NCBI GenBank assembly: GCA_021777685.1
Contig: JAJYDH010000111.1
Span: 1-14,150 of the forward strand
Length of the DNA stretch: 14,150 nucleotides
Direction: 5' to 3'
From: Planctomycetota bacterium
Lineage (GTDB): Bacteria; Planctomycetota; Planctomycetia; Isosphaerales; Isosphaeraceae
Shown here: positions 7,848-14,150 of the stretch, piece by piece
Layout of the letters: each line of letters starts with the position of its first letter
Numbering within the stretch: position 1 is the stretch's first letter
Made by a program: the position numbers and the translations under genes
Notes under the pieces: generated by a model
Told to the model about the DNA's origin: nothing
The model's database searches: none
Seen by the model: only the letters and a program-made list of their open reading frames with translations

Positions 7848-9020
7848 TCATCGGAACAGCTTCGGGGCGAGATCGCCGAGGTAATGACGCCAGTTGATCC
7901 AGGTGTGGCCGCCGCCGCCGATCTGGACCTCGTGCTTGATCCCACGCCTCTCCAGCACCCCGGCCAGCGCCTTCGAGCCGGCCAGGAGGGAATCCTTGTC
8001 GCCGACGCGGATCTCCAGCCGCTTGACCGTCGCGTTGACCTTGTCGGCCGCCGCGAGGAAGCTCTCGTTCCGCTTCTCCCATTCCTCGGCGTTCCCGCCG
8101 AACAGGCCGGCGCTCCAGATCCCCACGTAGGCGAAGCGATCCGGGTTCGTGGTCAGCACCCTCAGCGTCTGCCCTCCGCCCATCGACAGCCCGGCCAATG
8201 CCCTGTTCTCCGGCCCCGACTTCACCCGGAGGGTCTTCTCGACGGTCGGGACGATCTCCTTGAGTAACTCGTCGGTGAACCGATTCTGGGCGGCCTCTCT
8301 CGCGGCCATGACCTCGGGGGAGGGCGGGGCGTCGGGCGTCGGGCGCGGAAGGTTGCCCGGGCGCGGCAGGCTGCCGTTGGGCATGACCACGATCATGGGG
8401 ACCGCCTTCCCGGCCGCGATGAGGTTGTCGATGATGAAGCCGGCCCGGCCGATCGTGCTCCAGCCCGAATCCTCGTCGCCGGAGCCGTGCAGCAGGTAGA
8501 GGACGGGGTACCGCTCCGATCCGCCCTCGTACCCCGGGGGCGTATAGACGTGCATCCGACGCGGCATGCCGAGGGTGCCCGAGCGATACCAGACGGCGCG
8601 GACCTCTCCGTGCGGCACGTCCTTCGTCATCTCGAACTCGGCCTCTTCCCCCGGCACGAGGAACAGGCTGTCGAGGCCATTCAGGCCCGGCTTGATCATC
8701 GGGTTCTTCGCGTCGATGGTGCGGACGCCGTCGACGTTGAACGAGTAGCTGTAGAAGTCGGGGGTCAGCGGCCCTACGGTCCTCGACCAGACACCCTGGT
8801 CATCCTTCTCCATCTTGCCGGATTGGCCGAAATCGCCGGAGACGGAGACCTCGCCCGCCTTGGGGGCGTAGATCCGGAACGTCACCCTGTGGTCGTCGGA
8901 AACCTCGATCGACCTCAGGGTATCATTCGGGGTGGACGGGCGCCGGCCCTGGGCCCTGACGGTCGTCGAGGAGGTCAGCACCAGGAAAAGGGCGCCGAAT
9001 CGGAAAAGGTTCGAGATCAT
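7848..9020 (-). CDS. Exported CE1-type esterase with N-terminal CBM48/E-set domain
   Basis: This is a 390-residue exported esterase of the esterase D / feruloyl-esterase-like alpha/beta hydrolase group. The open frame allows a start 11 codons earlier (9053), but GAGGA six bases before ATG 9020, and a good signal peptide from there (cleavage near VRAQG, residues 21-25), support 9020. Residues 45-125 form an E-set/CBM48-like beta domain (VTFRIYAPKAGEVSVSGDF, WSRTVGPLTPDFYSYSF). The hydrolase domain follows, with the oxyanion HGSGDEDSGW (178-187), nucleophile S279 in GLSMGGG, likely acid D341 in VGDKDS, and H372 in GGGHTW. Such enzymes cleave feruloyl, acetyl or similar esters from plant or algal polysaccharides. 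Enterochelin-esterase-like and acyltransferase members share the fold, so the substrate is open. It is the first gene of a two-gene operon with the oxidoreductase. The spacer upstream to the IS remnant (9021-9204) should hold the promoter; I see no clear -35/-10 pair. Confidence 0.9.
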   Translation of the reverse strand: MISNLFRFGALFLVLTSSTTVRAQGRRPSTPNDTLRSIEVSDDHRVTFRIYAPKAGEVSVSGDFGQSGKMEKDDQGVWSRTVGPLTPDFYSYSFNVDGVRTIDAKNPMIKPGLNGLDSLFLVPGEEAEFEMTKDVPHGEVRAVWYRSGTLGMPRRMHVYTPPGYEGGSERYPVLYLLHGSGDEDSGWSTIGRAGFIIDNLIAAGKAVPMIVVMPNGSLPRPGNLPRPTPDAPPSPEVMAAREAAQNRFTDELLKEIVPTVEKTLRVKSGPENRALAGLSMGGGQTLRVLTTNPDRFAYVGIWSAGLFGGNAEEWEKRNESFLAAADKVNATVKRLEIRVGDKDSLLAGSKALAGVLERRGIKHEVQIGGGGHTWINWRHYLGDLAPKLFR

Positions 9021-9204
9021 GGATGATCCTCGCGAGGTGATCCGTCGCGCCATCGGGTCGAAGCTCGCACGGAAAGGGCATTTGACCGGACGCAGGAGGC
9101 GGAAACAAGGCCCCGGCAGCGATGGCCTCGCGTCCGAGACGCATCGGAGACCGACCGGAGAGGCCGTTGACTCGACCCGAACTCGCCAATCGTTCCACCG
9201 GACG

Positions 9205-9654
9205 ACCCGAGTTCTTCGGGCCGTTGTCCGGATAGATCACCAGCCGCTTGGCATGCCGGAGGTCTACCCTGGTCAGGCCCCACCACACCCGCAATGAGTC
9301 GACCCGGGCGCCGCTAGTCTCGAGCGAGCCGAAGTTCAGCATCGACGCCCCGCTGGCCGCCATCAGGATGCCGAAGGGGGCCAACTTCACCTTCAAGGGC
9401 GGGTCGTGATCCAACCTTTGGCCAGCTCACCGTCGGCATTGGACCGGGTTTTCCCCCACGGAGATCCTCGCCCGGGGCCACTTGTGGAGCCCCTTCACGC
9501 CCGTCTCGCGACCCCGGCCGGAGCGTGACTCGGCTTGCCGGGCGTTGTCGTCGCAGAGGACCGTGACCAACTCGGCCTGGAACGAGCGGCGTTGGAATCC
9601 GGTCAGCCGCCTGGCTCCCGGCCGGATCAGGGCATGGCCCCGGATCACTGGCAT
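9205..9654 (-). pseudogene. Deleted ISAzo13-like transposase remnant
   Basis: One minus-strand frame carries two blocks of an ISAzo13-like DDE transposase. The N-terminal block, from about 9620 to 9430, reads LTGFQRRSFQAELVTVLCDD then SGRGRETGVKGLHKWP, matching the family's helix-turn-helix start (LTGF-RR-FQAEV and GWGR-TV-KGLHEL). A TGA at 9427-9429 interrupts the frame. Right after it, still in frame, comes the catalytic block: LDHDPPLKVKLAPFGILM, ETSGARVDSLRVWW and KRLVIYPDNGPKNSGR, with the second catalytic Asp in DNGP. Family members are roughly 400 residues, so most of the middle, including the first catalytic Asp, is deleted. After NSGR a PVER follows that could be the catalytic Glu motif (NPVERCW), implying a second deletion, but this is weak. 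No terminal repeats are obvious. It lies in the spacer between two divergent operons and cannot be active. Bases 9655-9802, up to the sigma gene, hold nothing else I recognise. Confidence 0.72.
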
Positions 9655-9802
9655 CTCGCCCGGCCGCGCGGGATCTTGGGCACGGGCGAGATCGTGGGGT
9701 CAGGGGGGATTTCTCGAAAAACCTCCGGGCTCTCCCAAGAAGATCGCCGCCCGATCGTGGTCTGGTTGGAAGCGACACGATCCCCTCCGGCGAGCATGAC
9801 GC

Positions 9803-10339
9803 ATGACGGGTAAGCCCCACGACGTCGACGCCGACTGGGTCCGGTCGGCCGTCGAGCGATTCGAAGGCCCGCTGACCCTGTACGCCGCCCGCCTGCTGGG
9901 CGACGCCGAGTCGGCGCGCGACGTGGTCCAGGACACGTTCCTGCGGCTCTGCGCCCAGGCCAGGGAGCACGTCGACGGCCGATTGGCCGAGTGGCTCTTC
10001 ACGGTCTGCCGGAACCGGGCCCTCGACGTCCTGAGGAAGGAGAGCCGGATGACGCAGCTCAGCGACGAACAGGTCCAGGTCCGGACCAGCCCCGACCCCG
10101 GGCCGGCCGACCTGGCCGAGCGCCGGGAGTCGGCCGCCCGGGTGCTCGGGCTCCTCGAAACCCTGCCGAAGAGCCAGCGCGAGGTGATCCGCCTGAAGTT
10201 CCAGAACGGCTTCTCCTACCAGGAGATCAGCCGGATCAGCGGGCACAGCGTCGGCAACGTCGGCTACCTGATCCATGTCGGCCTCAAGACCATCCGCGGA
10301 CAACTCGCCGAAGGCCCCGCGGCCAAGGCCCAAGCCTGA
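9803..10339 (+). CDS. ECF-type RNA polymerase sigma factor
   Basis: This is a 178-residue ECF sigma factor, typical in length. Region 2 spans about 20-82, with RDVVQDTFLRLC (region 2.2) and WLFTVCRNRALDVLRKESR (region 2.3-2.4), which melts and reads the -10 element. A short acidic linker follows. Region 4 (about 113-167) contains LPKSQREVIRLKFQNGFSYQEIS and a helix-turn-helix recognition segment for the -35 element. It redirects RNA polymerase to a small regulon. The gene is followed 15 nt later by the anti-sigma-like VWA protein, its probable regulator. The start has no strong Shine-Dalgarno. A second ATG lies seven bases upstream in another frame and closes after five codons. ECF genes usually regulate their own promoter, but no obvious pair of boxes was identified upstream. 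It is divergent from the esterase operon across the IS remnant. Confidence 0.93.
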   Translation: MTGKPHDVDADWVRSAVERFEGPLTLYAARLLGDAESARDVVQDTFLRLCAQAREHVDGRLAEWLFTVCRNRALDVLRKESRMTQLSDEQVQVRTSPDPGPADLAERRESAARVLGLLETLPKSQREVIRLKFQNGFSYQEISRISGHSVGNVGYLIHVGLKTIRGQLAEGPAAKAQA

Positions 10340-10354
10340 AGAGGAGGCCGACCC

Positions 10355-13300
10355 ATGCCCATCGCCCCCGACGACCCCCGCCTGACCGCCCTCGCCCTCG
10401 GCGAGCTCGACGACCGGGAACGACCCGAGGTCGAAGCCCTGATCGCCGACGACCCCGAGGCCCTCGCCCTCGTCTCCGACATCCGGGCCACCGCCCGATT
10501 GCTCACCGAATGCCTCCGAGCCGAGGCCACGCCCGGCCTCGCCCCCGAACATCGACTGGCGATCGAGACCTGCCTCCAGGCGCCCGCCGAACTCGCCGCT
10601 GCCCCTTCGATCAGGCCCCGTCGGCGCTGGGCCGGCTACGCCGTCGCCGCGGCGATCCTCGGCCTGGCCGCGACGTTGATCGGCCCGTCGATCCGGCACG
10701 CCGAGCAGGCCCGCGAGCCCATGTCCGTCGCTCTGGGTGAGCGCGTCGAGGCCCCCAAAGCCGCGCCGGCGACTTCGCCAGCCGAGGCGACTCCTTCGAC
10801 CCGTCGCGCGATCGACCGGTTCGACCGGCCCTCCAAACTCGATCGCAAGGCCGTTCGCGATGAGCCCGGGGAATCCCTCGCCTCGCCGCCGGACAGCTCG
10901 GGGATGGCACTCCAGGCGGGCTTACCGCCGCTCGTCGCTCGACCCCCTTCGGGGCCGACTCCCATCCTCCGGCCCGCGAGAGAGGTCGAGGAGCTCGCCC
11001 GTCGTTCCGGCCTGGAAAACTCGGTCGCTCCCCTCGACGCCAAGGCCGACAAGGAAGCCTTCGGCCGCAAGGAATCTCAGTTGGCCCTCCGGCCCGACAC
11101 GGCCCCCACCGACGCCAACCGGGCTGTCTCCGAGCAAACAGGCCAGCCCGACCGCTCGAAGTCACAGCCCGCCCAGCTCGATTCCCGATCCGCCGGAACG
11201 CTCGGCGATCGGGCCGGCAAGGCCGGCCCGGGGGACATGAACCAAGGGCAACCTTCCACCGTCAACAACCCGTTCCTGGACAACTCGCGCGGGCAGAAGG
11301 CTCCGATCGTGGTCGGGACGCAAGCCGGCGGGATTGGCAACTTCAACGGGGCGCGGGGATCGGGAATCCCCGCGTTCGAACGAGAGGCATCAACCCCGCT
11401 CGCCCGGGCCAACCAGGGCGGATTCGCCGGAGGCGGGGGCGGCATCGGCGGGGCTGGCAAATTCGGCGGCGGCCAGATGAACGGCTCGCGGCCATCCGAC
11501 CAGCATGCCGCTCAAGCCTCGCAGCCTCCGAGGGCCAATCCGGGACTGGGAAGGGAATTCGCCGAGAGGGCTTTTCGGCTTCCGACCGCTCCTCCTCCCG
11601 CCGATCCGGCCGCCAAGTCTTCGATTTCCACGCGCCCCAACCCCCGGCCGGGCGAGCCCATCGCCCTCGGGATCGACAGGCGGGATCGGCCCGAAGCACT
11701 CCATGCGATGGACTTGGGCGGCAAGCCCTCGCAGGCGACCCCACCGGCGGCCGTCGCCCAGGCCGGGTCGATCGTGCGGCTCTTCAAACGTGGCGAGAAG
11801 GCGAAGGAGGACCTCGCCAAGCAGGCCGGACAGCCTCAGGCCGGTCAGCCCAACCAGAACCAGAAGCCAGGCCAGCCCCAGCCGCCCGGACAGACTCAGG
11901 CCGGCCAGCCCGACCAGAAGCAGGGCCAGCCTCAGCAGGGCCAGGCCCAGGTCGACGACGAGCAAAGGGCCAGGACGTTCCAGGAGATGGCCGAGGAACG
12001 CCGCAAGCGGCTGGACGACCAGGCCGGCGCCGGCGAGGCGTTTCAGCCGATCGTCGATAACCCGTTCCTGCCGGTCGCGGAGAACCGCCTCTCGACCTTC
12101 TCGATCGACGTCGACACCGCCTCCTATGCCAACGTCCGCCGCTACCTCAACCAGAACGCCCGGCCCCCGGCCGACGCGGCCCGGATCGAGGAGCTGGTCA
12201 ACTACTTCCCGTACAGCTACCCGGCCCCGCGGGGCGCCGACCCGTTCTCGGTCAACGTCGAGGTCGCCCGCTGCCCGTGGGACGCCGGTCATCGCCTGGT
12301 CCGGATCGGCCTGAAGGGGCGCGAGGTCGACACGAGCAAGCGGCCCCCGAGCAACCTCGTCTTCCTGATCGACGTCTCGGGCTCGATGCAGGACATCGAA
12401 AAGCTCCCGCTCCTCAAGGCGGGGATGAAGCTCCTCGTCGAGCAGCTCGGCGAGAACGACCGCGTGGCGATCGTCGTCTACGCGGCGGCCGAAGGGCTGG
12501 CGCTCCCCTCGACCTCCTGCTCGCAGAAGGAGAAGGTCCTCTCGGCCCTGGAAGAACTCCAGGCCGGCGGCTCGACCAACGGCGGGCGGGGCATCCAGCT
12601 CGCCTACGACGTCGCGGTCGGGAACTTCATCAAGGGCGGGACCAACCGCGTCATCCTGGCCACCGACGGCGACTTCAACGTCGGCGTCACCGAGGGGCCG
12701 GACCTGGATAAGCTGATCGAGTCGAAGCGGGCCTCGGGCGTCTTCCTCAGCGTCCTCGGCTTCGGCCGGGGGAACGTCAAGCACGACAAGCTCGAAAGCC
12801 TCGCCGACAAGGGGAACGGCCAGTATTGCTTCATCGACACGATCAAGGAGGCCCGCAAGGTCCTGGTCGAGCAGATGGGCGGCACTCTCGTCACGATCGC
12901 CAAGGACGTGAAGATCCAGGTCCGCTTCAATCCGGCCCGAGCCGCCGCCTACCGGCTGATCGGCTACGAGAACCGGATGCTCCGGGCCCAGGATTTCGCC
13001 GACGACCGGAAGGATGCCGGCGAGATCGGCGCGGGGCACTGCGTCACGGCCCTTTACGAAGTCGCACCGGCGGGGCAGGGGGGGCGCCTCGCCGAGAAGG
13101 ACAAGGCCGACGCCGACGCCGCCAAGGTCCCCGAGGCGGAACTGCTCAACGTGGACCTCCGCTACAAGGCCCCCGACGGCGACGTCAGCAAGCTGATCTC
13201 CCGCCCGATCCCCGACGACGGCCGCGACTTCGCCGGGGCGTCGGCCGACTTCAAGTTCGCCTCGGCCGTCGCCGGATTCGGGATGCTCCTCCGCGACTCG

Positions 13301-13432
13301 CCCTACAAGGGCACCCTGACCTGGCCCGCCGTCTCCGAGCTGGCCGCCGGCTCGATCGGCACCGACCCCGGCGGCTACCGCAAGGAATTCCTCGACCTGG
13401 TCCGCAAGGCCCAGGAGGTCGTCCCTCGCTGA
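10355..13432 (+). CDS. Membrane anti-sigma-like protein fused to a YfbK-type VWA module
   Basis: This 1025-residue protein has AGGAGG seven bases before the start and lies 15 nt after the sigma gene. Residues 1-75 (DPRLTALALGELDDRERPEVEALI) resemble the cytoplasmic N-terminus of anti-sigma factors; no HxxxCxxC zinc motif is seen. An Arg cluster (RPRRRW, 87-92) precedes one transmembrane helix at about 93-112, which predicts N-in/C-out topology. Residues 115-565 are a low-complexity linker: Gly-rich near 355-375 and a Gln/Pro/Gly repeat tract at 490-531. NPFL occurs twice, at 305-308 and 569-572. Then come the VWF_A N-terminal domain (about 575-665, STFSIDVDTASYANVRRYL) and a VWA domain (about 667-840) with an intact MIDAS: DVSGS at 673-677, the Thr in GGSTNGG, and the Asp in ATDGDFNVG. 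The C-terminal YfbK (DUF3520-like) domain follows. I infer that the cytoplasmic end binds the sigma factor while the exported VWA part binds an unknown ligand. Domain calls are strong; signalling is inferred. Confidence 0.9.
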   Translation: MPIAPDDPRLTALALGELDDRERPEVEALIADDPEALALVSDIRATARLLTECLRAEATPGLAPEHRLAIETCLQAPAELAAAPSIRPRRRWAGYAVAAAILGLAATLIGPSIRHAEQAREPMSVALGERVEAPKAAPATSPAEATPSTRRAIDRFDRPSKLDRKAVRDEPGESLASPPDSSGMALQAGLPPLVARPPSGPTPILRPAREVEELARRSGLENSVAPLDAKADKEAFGRKESQLALRPDTAPTDANRAVSEQTGQPDRSKSQPAQLDSRSAGTLGDRAGKAGPGDMNQGQPSTVNNPFLDNSRGQKAPIVVGTQAGGIGNFNGARGSGIPAFEREASTPLARANQGGFAGGGGGIGGAGKFGGGQMNGSRPSDQHAAQASQPPRANPGLGREFAERAFRLPTAPPPADPAAKSSISTRPNPRPGEPIALGIDRRDRPEALHAMDLGGKPSQATPPAAVAQAGSIVRLFKRGEKAKEDLAKQAGQPQAGQPNQNQKPGQPQPPGQTQAGQPDQKQGQPQQGQAQVDDEQRARTFQEMAEERRKRLDDQAGAGEAFQPIVDNPFLPVAENRLSTFSIDVDTASYANVRRYLNQNARPPADAARIEELVNYFPYSYPAPRGADPFSVNVEVARCPWDAGHRLVRIGLKGREVDTSKRPPSNLVFLIDVSGSMQDIEKLPLLKAGMKLLVEQLGENDRVAIVVYAAAEGLALPSTSCSQKEKVLSALEELQAGGSTNGGRGIQLAYDVAVGNFIKGGTNRVILATDGDFNVGVTEGPDLDKLIESKRASGVFLSVLGFGRGNVKHDKLESLADKGNGQYCFIDTIKEARKVLVEQMGGTLVTIAKDVKIQVRFNPARAAAYRLIGYENRMLRAQDFADDRKDAGEIGAGHCVTALYEVAPAGQGGRLAEKDKADADAAKVPEAELLNVDLRYKAPDGDVSKLISRPIPDDGRDFAGASADFKFASAVAGFGMLLRDSPYKGTLTWPAVSELAAGSIGTDPGGYRKEFLDLVRKAQEVVPR
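11822..11950 (+). repeat. Gln/Gly/Pro repeat tract inside the VWA protein
   Basis: Imperfect tandem repeats of a short unit close to CAGGCCGGNCAGCC encode QAGQP, QPGQP and QGQPQQ variants, with almost no other residue types. The tract makes up residues 490-531 of the VWA protein, just before a charged helical stretch and the VWA module. Such sequence is normally a flexible spacer or cell-envelope linker. Slippage at these repeats would change linker length between strains. Confidence 0.8.
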
Positions 13433-13462
13433 GGGCCGGACCTCGACGATGGCCGCTCCGGA

Positions 13463-13492
13463 CGGCGGGCCGCGACCCTTCGCGGCCCGCCG
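13463..13492 (+). terminator. 13-bp hairpin after the VWA gene
   Basis: CGGCGGGCCGCGA (13463-13475) pairs perfectly with TCGCGGCCCGCCG (13480-13492) around a 4-base loop, CCCT. It starts 30 bases after the VWA stop codon. The following bases, ATCCTTATTTCA, are only moderately T-rich, so it is a plausible but not ideal intrinsic terminator for the sigma/VWA operon. It may also act for the convergent phosphoketolase gene. Confidence 0.7.
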
Positions 13493-13516
13493 ATCCTTAT
13501 TTCAAGTCAATCGAGT

Positions 13517-13576
13517 GCCCGGGGAAAGGGGACGGGCACCTCCGCTTCGTTCCGGAGCCAGTCCCCTTTCCCGGGC
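13517..13576. repeat. Compound palindrome between convergent genes, REP-like
   Basis: The left arm GCCCGGGGAAAGGGGAC (13517-13533) pairs with GTCCCCTTTCCCGGGC (13561-13576), giving 16 bp with a single bulged G. Inside it, CTCCG (13540-13544) pairs with CGGAG (13553-13557). An alternative fold pairs GTGCCC (13515-13520) with GGGCAC (13534-13539). This nested, switchable architecture is larger than a terminator needs and looks like a dispersed extragenic palindrome. It lies 26 bases beyond the phosphoketolase stop codon, so it could also terminate that gene's transcript. Copy number cannot be judged from one window. Confidence 0.6.
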
Positions 13577-13602
13577 CCGGTGGTGCTTTCACGGGTCGAG
13601 GA

Positions 13603-14150
13603 TCAGCCTTTCCACTTCCACTCGCGGATCTCGGGCATGTCCTCGCCGTGGGCCTCGACGTATTGCCGGTGCTCGATCAGCTTGTCGCGGACCATCTGCT
13701 TCTCGTAGGCGGCCTTCGGGCCGAGGTGCGGCACGCGGTCGATCACGTCCTCGAAGAGGTGGAACCGGTCGAGGTCGTTGAGGACGGTCATGTCGAACGG
13801 GGTGGTCGTGGTGCCGTTCTCCTTGTAGCCCCGGACGTGGAAGTTCCTGTGGTTGGTCCGCCGGTAGGTCAGGCGGTGGATCAGCCAGGGATAGCCGTGA
13901 TAGGCGAAGATCACCGGCTTGTCCCTGGTGAAGAGGACGTCGAAGTCGAAGTCGTCCATCCCGTGCGGGTGCTCGCTGGCCGGCTGGAGCTTCATCAGGT
14001 CGACGACGTTGACCACCCGGACCTTCAGGTCGGGGAGCTGTTTGCGGAGGAGGTCGACGGCGGCCAGGGTCTCCAGCGTGGGCACGTCGCCGGCGCAGGC
14101 CATGACGACGTCGGGTTCGGAGCCCCGGTCGTTGCTGGCCCAGTCCCAGA
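13603..14150 (-). CDS. Phosphoketolase, C-terminal part (cut by window edge)
   Basis: This is the last 181 residues of a xylulose-5-phosphate/fructose-6-phosphate phosphoketolase, a thiamine-diphosphate enzyme that splits sugar phosphates with inorganic phosphate to acetyl phosphate plus an aldose phosphate. The frame is open to the right edge, beginning WDWASNDRGSEPDVVMACAG, so the ATG at 14103 is internal and not a start. Family-typical C-terminal segments follow: PTLETLAAVDLLRKQLPDLK, VVNVVDLMKLQP, the stretch FTRDKPVIFAYHGYPWLIH, RGYKENGTTTTPFDM, and the end near YVEAHGEDMPEIREWKWKG. Complete enzymes are about 790 residues, so roughly three quarters, including the thiamine-diphosphate site, lies outside. 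It is cytoplasmic central metabolism and unrelated to the export-rich genes to the left. It converges on the VWA gene. Confidence 0.93.
   Translation of the reverse strand, partial: WDWASNDRGSEPDVVMACAGDVPTLETLAAVDLLRKQLPDLKVRVVNVVDLMKLQPASEHPHGMDDFDFDVLFTRDKPVIFAYHGYPWLIHRLTYRRTNHRNFHVRGYKENGTTTTPFDMTVLNDLDRFHLFEDVIDRVPHLGPKAAYEKQMVRDKLIEHRQYVEAHGEDMPEIREWKWKG

Noticed and set aside
9021..9204. Possible small gene or promoter between esterase and IS remnant
   Set aside because: Open frames here are extensions of neighbouring frames without ribosome sites. No -35/-10 pair stood out, so no promoter is claimed.
9314..10699. A 461-codon minus-strand frame opposite the sigma factor and VWA start
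   Set aside because: It is antisense to a clear ECF sigma factor, and its composition is shadow-like. Only the neighbouring frame holds transposase similarity.
11822..11950. Tandem repeats considered as a CRISPR or DNA-level element
   Set aside because: Units are short, imperfect and in frame with the VWA gene. They encode a Gln/Gly/Pro linker and have no spacers.
11390..13039. A 549-codon minus-strand frame opposite the VWA gene
   Set aside because: Leu/Val/Gly/Asp-rich complement of the VWA coding sequence with no domain. The sense strand has an intact MIDAS and YfbK domain.
1..14150. tRNA, rRNA, riboswitch or other structured RNA
   Set aside because: No cloverleaf, conserved rRNA stretch or known riboswitch core was recognised by eye in the spacers. 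A covariance-model scan was not possible here.

Overview
The window is GC-rich and its gene content points to a planctomycete, most likely a relative of the Isosphaeraceae. The indicators are a type I sulfatase, a DUF1552 protein beside a DUF1585 remnant, a very large DUF2341/LamG/acetylesterase protein, a Tat-exported Gfo/Idh/MocA oxidoreductase, and an ECF sigma factor paired with a YfbK-type VWA protein. The taxonomic call rests on gene families, not on a marker gene.

Left part (about 1-9020, all minus strand). Reading in the direction of transcription there are two groups. First comes a CE1-type esterase followed 10 nt later by a Gfo/Idh/MocA oxidoreductase, with a Shine-Dalgarno that overlaps the esterase stop. 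Next is a damaged group: a short C-terminal remnant of a DUF1592/DUF1585-type protein, then a DUF1552 gene carrying two compensating frameshifts, then an intact multidomain sialate-O-acetylesterase-like protein, then an intact sulfatase that ends before a 14-bp perfect hairpin. Most of these proteins carry Sec, lipoprotein or Tat export signals. Together they look like an accessory module for removing ester-linked groups (acetyl, sulfate, possibly feruloyl) from polysaccharides or glycans outside the cytoplasm. The substrate is not evident.

Middle (9021-9802). The spacer between the leftward esterase operon and the rightward sigma-factor operon holds a deleted remnant of an ISAzo13-like transposase. 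It reads in one frame, with one stop codon and at least one large internal deletion.

Right part (9803-13432, plus strand). An ECF sigma factor is followed 15 nt later by a 1025-residue protein. That protein combines an anti-sigma-like N-terminus, one transmembrane helix, a long Gly/Gln/Pro-rich linker and a YfbK-like VWA module with a MIDAS site. The natural reading is a sigma factor held at the membrane by a partner with a very large exported sensor or adhesion domain. It converges on the C-terminal end of a phosphoketolase gene that runs off the right edge. The two share a 170-bp spacer containing a strong hairpin and a larger compound palindrome that resembles a dispersed repeat.

I found no RNA genes, CRISPR array or complete mobile element. 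The most notable observations are the decayed DUF1592/DUF1552 pair, the sigma/anti-sigma-VWA fusion with a duplicated NPFL motif, and the compound palindrome. I see no convincing evidence for a wholly new system.
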